From positions 214,411,982 through 214,475,981 of the forward strand of contig CP136063.1 of the NCBI GenBank assembly GCA_032622095.1: 64,000 nt of DNA. The letters are read 5' to 3'. The notes under the pieces were generated by a model. It was not told the DNA's origin. It saw only the letters and a list, made by a program, of their open reading frames with translations, and ran no database searches. Shown in pieces: positions 59,932 through 64,000 of this stretch. The stretch's first letter is position 1, and every line of letters begins with the position of its first letter. Origin of the DNA: Siphonodentalium dalli. Its lineage: Eukaryota > Mollusca > Scaphopoda > Gadilida > Siphonodentaliidae. The translations under genes and the position numbers were made by a program.

Positions 59932-60148
59932 TCAGTCGTTTTGTCGCCTTTTGCCTGACATTTGCACGCCTGACACCCCGTCAACAACCCCGCCATCGCC
60001 AGTGTACGCCCGTGGCATCGGCAAAAACTGGCCAACATCACGCAACTGGACGTCGCCTTGATATGAATCAAGCATAGTTCCCAGTTTTACTATACGAGTA
60101 GGCTGCACTTTCAAGAATGGACAGTCCGTAGGTAAAATAAAGTCCATC
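59932..60148 (-). CDS. Possible terminal exon, unknown protein
   Basis: After a CGTAATCAG acceptor the minus strand reads MDFILPTDCPFLKVQPTR, then KLGTMLDSYQGDVQLRDVGQ, then a Gly/Val-rich run to SGKRRQND and TGA: 71 codons. Base composition is clearly richer in G+C at third positions than the neighbouring DNA. No domain was recognised. It may be a terminal exon, a captured gene fragment or chance. Confidence 0.28.
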
Positions 60149-61954
60149 CTGATTACGATACGGCAAACTAACTTCATTTTTATTATTCGATTAATACAAG
60201 TCGTTACTCTTTTCATCATTACTATCAATAAAACACGAATTATGCATGCACGCAAGAAACAGGTCTGTTGTCTTGTGACAAACGCATGGCCAAATAGCCT
60301 ACATGTCTCTTTGAAAAGCCGACGAAATTTCTAACAGATGTACACATCGTTTATGAATTTCGTCTGCTTTTCAAAGCCAAATGCGAAGCAGTTAACCAAA
60401 CTCCAGACAGATGTATCTCATCGTTTCGGAGCGATAGTGTAGAGGGCGATTAATGGAGTTTGGCAGTTAACGCATTCTGTGACAAACACAATCGATTAAT
60501 TATCTTCATCCCGGCACTCTGAACCAACGGAGCATATCGGTACGATTGAGTCAGGGTACAAAACATAATTTTCCCCACAGTGATACAGTGATACAGGCGA
60601 TATGAAAAACTGTAAAACAACTTACACCACCTTGTGGCGTAATAACGAACCAAATCCGGGCGCTTTGGGTCGTATATAGACTATATCTGATTTTGTGATG
60701 TCACCAATTATTATCTAATACGACACAGCTGTTTTTAATTTTTGCGAGCACTTTTGTCGCACAGTAGATCGGTGGGCTTAATGCATTAATGACGTAATCT
60801 GAAATAAACGTGTGCGTCTTTCAATGGCCGGCGTTCCAAAATAAGGTGAGTTACTATCGGAATTATGCACAGTGAAGTTCATTCGTAGCCGCGGTTTACA
60901 TTTTATTGAGAACATAATTATAACATATTATGGACTGTCAAATATATGCAATGGAGTGGCCTAAAAATGTCGCGTGCAATGGGAAATTCTCAATCACTAA
61001 GGCTGGGCTGGGGACAATACTGGAATCGAAATCGAAATTCGTGATGCAAGCAAACGTTATCATATAGCGTTTAAATTATCCTAATATTCCATAGTACATA
61101 CGTGAATCTGATAATCCTCAGATATCCTTCTATTTTCATGAATCGACAAGAAACACATACTTCTGAACAAAGCAGAAGATACATTCAGGTTATCGCAAAT
61201 TCGGTCGATTGTGAAAGCAACACGATGACGCTGCTCGTCGAGTTTCGTTGAAATCGACATGATGACATTTTATGAATGAAATGAACATGATGAAATCGAC
61301 AAGCTTCTTTGTATAGTATACATCTAAATCGGATTGCGCACACAGCGTCAATGATATAATGGTTAATTTCAGTAAAATACTCCCCTCTTGACAACAACAA
61401 ACAGTCTTGACTTTTGTATACTTTCAGTTTGATGTTGGTAGTTTATATTCTATAATAATTTGTTCAAAAGGAATGGCTTTTAAACGTGTTTTATTTCGGT
61501 TTTAAGTCTGAGTCGGTGAGCTCGTAGTCTGTTTGCATTGTGAATCTCTGATTTCTCACATGCCTTGGTGTATGATATGATTGGCCTAATTTATACACGA
61601 AATTGCTATAGAACCCACTCTGTCGATGAACCCTTGTGCATGTCTGGGGTGTAATATATCATAATCACACTACGATATAAGGCCTATAAGTTAATCTTAT
61701 TTGATGGGAATACGCTTCTATGAAGTTACTTTATAGGATTAAAAAGACACGGATATATCCTAGCTTATGCGTGTGTTTTAGCTGTGGTTCGTTAATTACG
61801 CTAGCGTATGATCGCATTACATTCAAATGAAACGGTATACTGCGTGTATACTAATACAGTGTGTCGGTACAAGTCTCCAATAACTCGGTGTATATAATAT
61901 ATCGATATTATAATACACATAGCATAGATTTATATTATATATGTAAGCTGTTTT
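60149..61954. other. No supported gene; small inverted repeats
   Basis: 60310-60480 holds two inverted pairs (TTTGAAAAGCCGACGAAATT with TGAATTTCGTCTGCTTTTCA, and CAAACTCCA with TGGAGTTTG). ACAAACRCA occurs at both outer edges. The rest shows no feature. Confidence 0.4.
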
Positions 61955-62194
61955 TCACTTGTGTGCATGGTGGAGCATTCGGTCAGCGTCGATATAGGGC
62001 TGTCGGACTTTCATATGGGGGTTAATATACAAAAGGTATGTCTGCATGTGGCCAACGAGCTCATTGATGTGTGTGCATGGTGAGCGCTGACTCCAAACGA
62101 AGGCGTTTGTCGCCTTCGATTGTGCCATCGGAACAAACTCACAGTTCCATGAACATGGCAACCACGAGTCGTTATATACGTGCAGGGATATCAA
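61955..62194 (-). other. Open stretch on the minus strand of the ORF-dense block
   Basis: A 79-codon minus ORF reading SWNCEFVPMAQSKATNAFVW and ending DADRMLHHAHK. Composition is protein-like, but a plus-strand ORF covers part of the same DNA, so at most one can be real. No family recognised. Confidence 0.15.
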
Positions 62195-62463
62195 CAGTTT
62201 CCAAGCTCATTTACCTTCTATCAATAATAATCCGATTTTGTTCGGTAGAACCGAAAATGAAAAATACCCTCCCGTTCGAGCTTGCATTCCATGTGAAGCA
62301 ATATTCAACTTTTGAAGGCATCATTATTATTCATAACAGAGATAACGATCGGATAATTGTAAACTATTTTCTTCATCATTTCGTATGCATGGAGAAAATA
62401 GGTTTCAAACAAATAGTTTATCTCTACGGATACTCTGTTCATTCTATCGCCTGTGAATATTGA
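62071..62463 (+). other. 130-codon ORF in the ORF-dense block (plus strand)
   Basis: The plus frame starts MCMVSADSKRRRLSPSIVP, with a basic patch, passes through a hydrophobic run (SKLIYLLSIIIRF) and ends SVHSIACEY then TGA. It is followed 160 bp later by a second long plus ORF. In DNA this A/T-rich two consecutive open frames of 130 and 136 codons are unusual. No domain recognised, and the minus strand is open across part of the same region. Confidence 0.22.
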
Positions 62464-62709
62464 GCGAATTATGATTAACGGTTCTAAGTTGGCGTCTGTG
62501 ATCCCATAGACGTAACGTCTAGCTGCATTTGTGTGTGCACGATACTTTTTCATGGTTGTATGTGTCTCTTTGTTGTTGCTTCGTATTTCACACACCAAAC
62601 ACGAATTAGAGGCGGCGCAATAATATGGTCCGGCTGTCCAAGACAACGAATGTCCAATATGCACGGGAGCACACTCTATTTCAGCTTCTAGTAATGTTTC
62701 GGCACACAC
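62305..62709 (-). other. 134-codon ORF in the ORF-dense block (minus strand)
   Basis: The minus frame begins MCAETLLEAEIECAPVHIGH, contains CAASNSCLVCEIRSNNKE and MKKYRAHTNAARRYVYG and ends MNNNDAFKS then TGA. Five cysteines fall in the first third. It competes with the two plus-strand ORFs over the same bases; sequence reading alone does not decide which, if any, is coding. Confidence 0.22.
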
Positions 62710-63035
62710 TGTTTGGTAGTGATGATAAATTATTGAATGTAACGCAGAAACAATTTGTTCAGATTACTTCAGTCGGCAACTTGCAACTGGAATATGCTAT
62801 TACTCAATATACAATATTAGTTTTCCGTATTTTGTTGTTTGAAAATATCTTAGCAAAACCACCCATGAACTTGTGCAAAATATCAGGTGATCAGCGTTTA
62901 AAGCTGTTGACCATTGACTCAATGTTGCTATTTATGGTTGTGAGTCCAGCAGATATGTGTAACATTAGGTTAGTGAGAAGGGATACACACGGTAATGCGG
63001 TTGCAGAAAACATAGTACCCTTCGCGTATATGTGA
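62625..63035 (+). other. 136-codon ORF in the ORF-dense block (plus strand)
   Basis: Reads MVRLSKTTNVQYAREHTLFQ and continues without a stop to NAVAENIVPFAYM and TGA at 63035. The middle (LEYAITQYTILVFRILLFEN) is hydrophobic with regular spacing. No family recognised. It is the last long open frame of the window. Confidence 0.22.
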
Positions 63036-64000
63036 CCTTGGTGAATATAACCAAATATTATGTCCAGGTATAAAGACAGTCTAAGTCAAGAGCATGTAGG
63101 CAATTTTTGTTCAGTTTAGATTTTTTTGAAGATAGTATATGGTACTCCTTTGTGTTTTGATAAATTGCATTCATAGTATACGACCATGCGTTATTGTGAT
63201 AAAAGCGAAATATTCGTGGTTTATTACTTGATCTTATGCAATTATGACTAATATTTTAAGACACGGAGAATATAATCTTCACATTTCACCCATTACTCTA
63301 TGAATATCTCTCATACTGCTCTATAGCAGTTCGTTTTGAAAGGTTTGATGGTGTATATATCAAAAGAAACGATGACCAGTCACATTCGTGATACTGCTAT
63401 GAGCACATATATTTCGGCTTCTAGGAAAGGTCACAGAATCAATTCGTCGCTATAAAATTTCATTTTACAGTTTAGAGTACACACATATCACACGATTCAA
63501 GATAAATAGTGCAGGAAAATTGCCTTATCATCCCGTTTCTTTGTGCCCCAAAAGTCCAGAATTAACCATTGTATGAGACTTTGCTTTTCGCTATATCTCT
63601 CGCGAGATATATTAGAGAGAATTCGTACATCCCCGAAAAAATGTTTCTCTTATACTCTGCAATCATTCTTCCTCATATAGTTCGAGCGTGTTGTCACTTA
63701 TGGGACTAGCTATTCAATTTTGCATAAAATGTAATTTTCATTCTATTTTGGCCATTTCGGCGGCCATTTTGGGACATACATATTACTTATATGGTTCACG
63801 ACTAAGCATTGTTTGTATATATCTCAATGTGTTATGAATTTGGAATTAATTTATCTACACATGACTGCATTCGCATATGGTCTGATGGAAATGCTTCAGA
63901 ATTTGAACCACTCAGAAAAATCAAGATATCTCAAAAAGCTCAACTTGGATTTTAGGGGACTTTTGCCATGTTGTTCATAAACATGTTCTAATTGATCCCT
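63036..64000. other. No supported gene
   Basis: ATATCTCTCGCGAGATAT at 63592-63609 contains TCTCGCGAGA, a palindrome known as a core-promoter motif in animals. No other structure seen. Confidence 0.4.

Overview
The window looks like AT-rich, intron-containing nuclear DNA from an invertebrate animal. There is no bacterial-type gene packing. The recognisable coding pieces are short exons bounded by GT/AG sites, and most of the rest is repeats. The C-type lectin and PAN modules, a non-LTR retrotransposon endonuclease and the SINE-like and A/T-rich dispersed repeats would suit a marine lophotrochozoan (mollusc, brachiopod or annelid-like). That placement is inference; no rRNA, mitochondrial or other phylogenetic marker is present.

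The best supported gene is on the minus strand at 25027-34079. Four exons join with matching phases into a 237-residue secreted protein: signal peptide, PAN/apple-like domain, short linker, then one C-type lectin domain (CTLD), with a polyadenylation signal after the stop. A second copy of the CTLD 3' exon lies at 47121-47356 on the same strand, so this is part of a lectin cluster. A decayed PAN-like exon at about 30824-31037 and a separate signal-peptide exon at 50441-50546 sit around them. Other possible exons are a two-exon small secreted peptide (49036-49941, plus), a terminal exon at 38069-38318 (plus), terminal exons at 45588-45690 and 59932-60148 (minus), and an ORF-dense block at 61955-63035 that is open on both strands. 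None of these was recognised as a named family.

Region by region: 1-8 kb holds a dispersed 430-bp repeat, an alternating minisatellite, a TTAA-flanked inverted-repeat element, a 94-bp triplicate and a 240-bp tandem duplication. 8-12 kb and 24.4-24.9 kb hold three copies of a TTAA-ended element carrying two 69-bp palindromes each. 12-16 kb holds a 176-codon ORF and decayed relatives. 16-23 kb is dominated by tandem arrays, inverted arrays and hairpins. 25-34 kb is the PAN-CTLD gene. 34-45 kb is mainly inverted-repeat elements, an array of short ACTCGT-type repeats and a broken LINE endonuclease with a second TTAA element inserted in it. 44-57 kb contains at least six foldback elements, a 79-bp tandem array and a 1.9-kb inverted repeat whose two tips are themselves hairpins. 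57-64 kb has one more member of the palindrome family, a decayed tandem repeat and the ORF-dense block.

The most striking overall signal is how many elements have inverted repeats, several with intact TTAA ends, while no transposase gene is visible. All non-autonomous families here must have been moved by enzymes encoded elsewhere.
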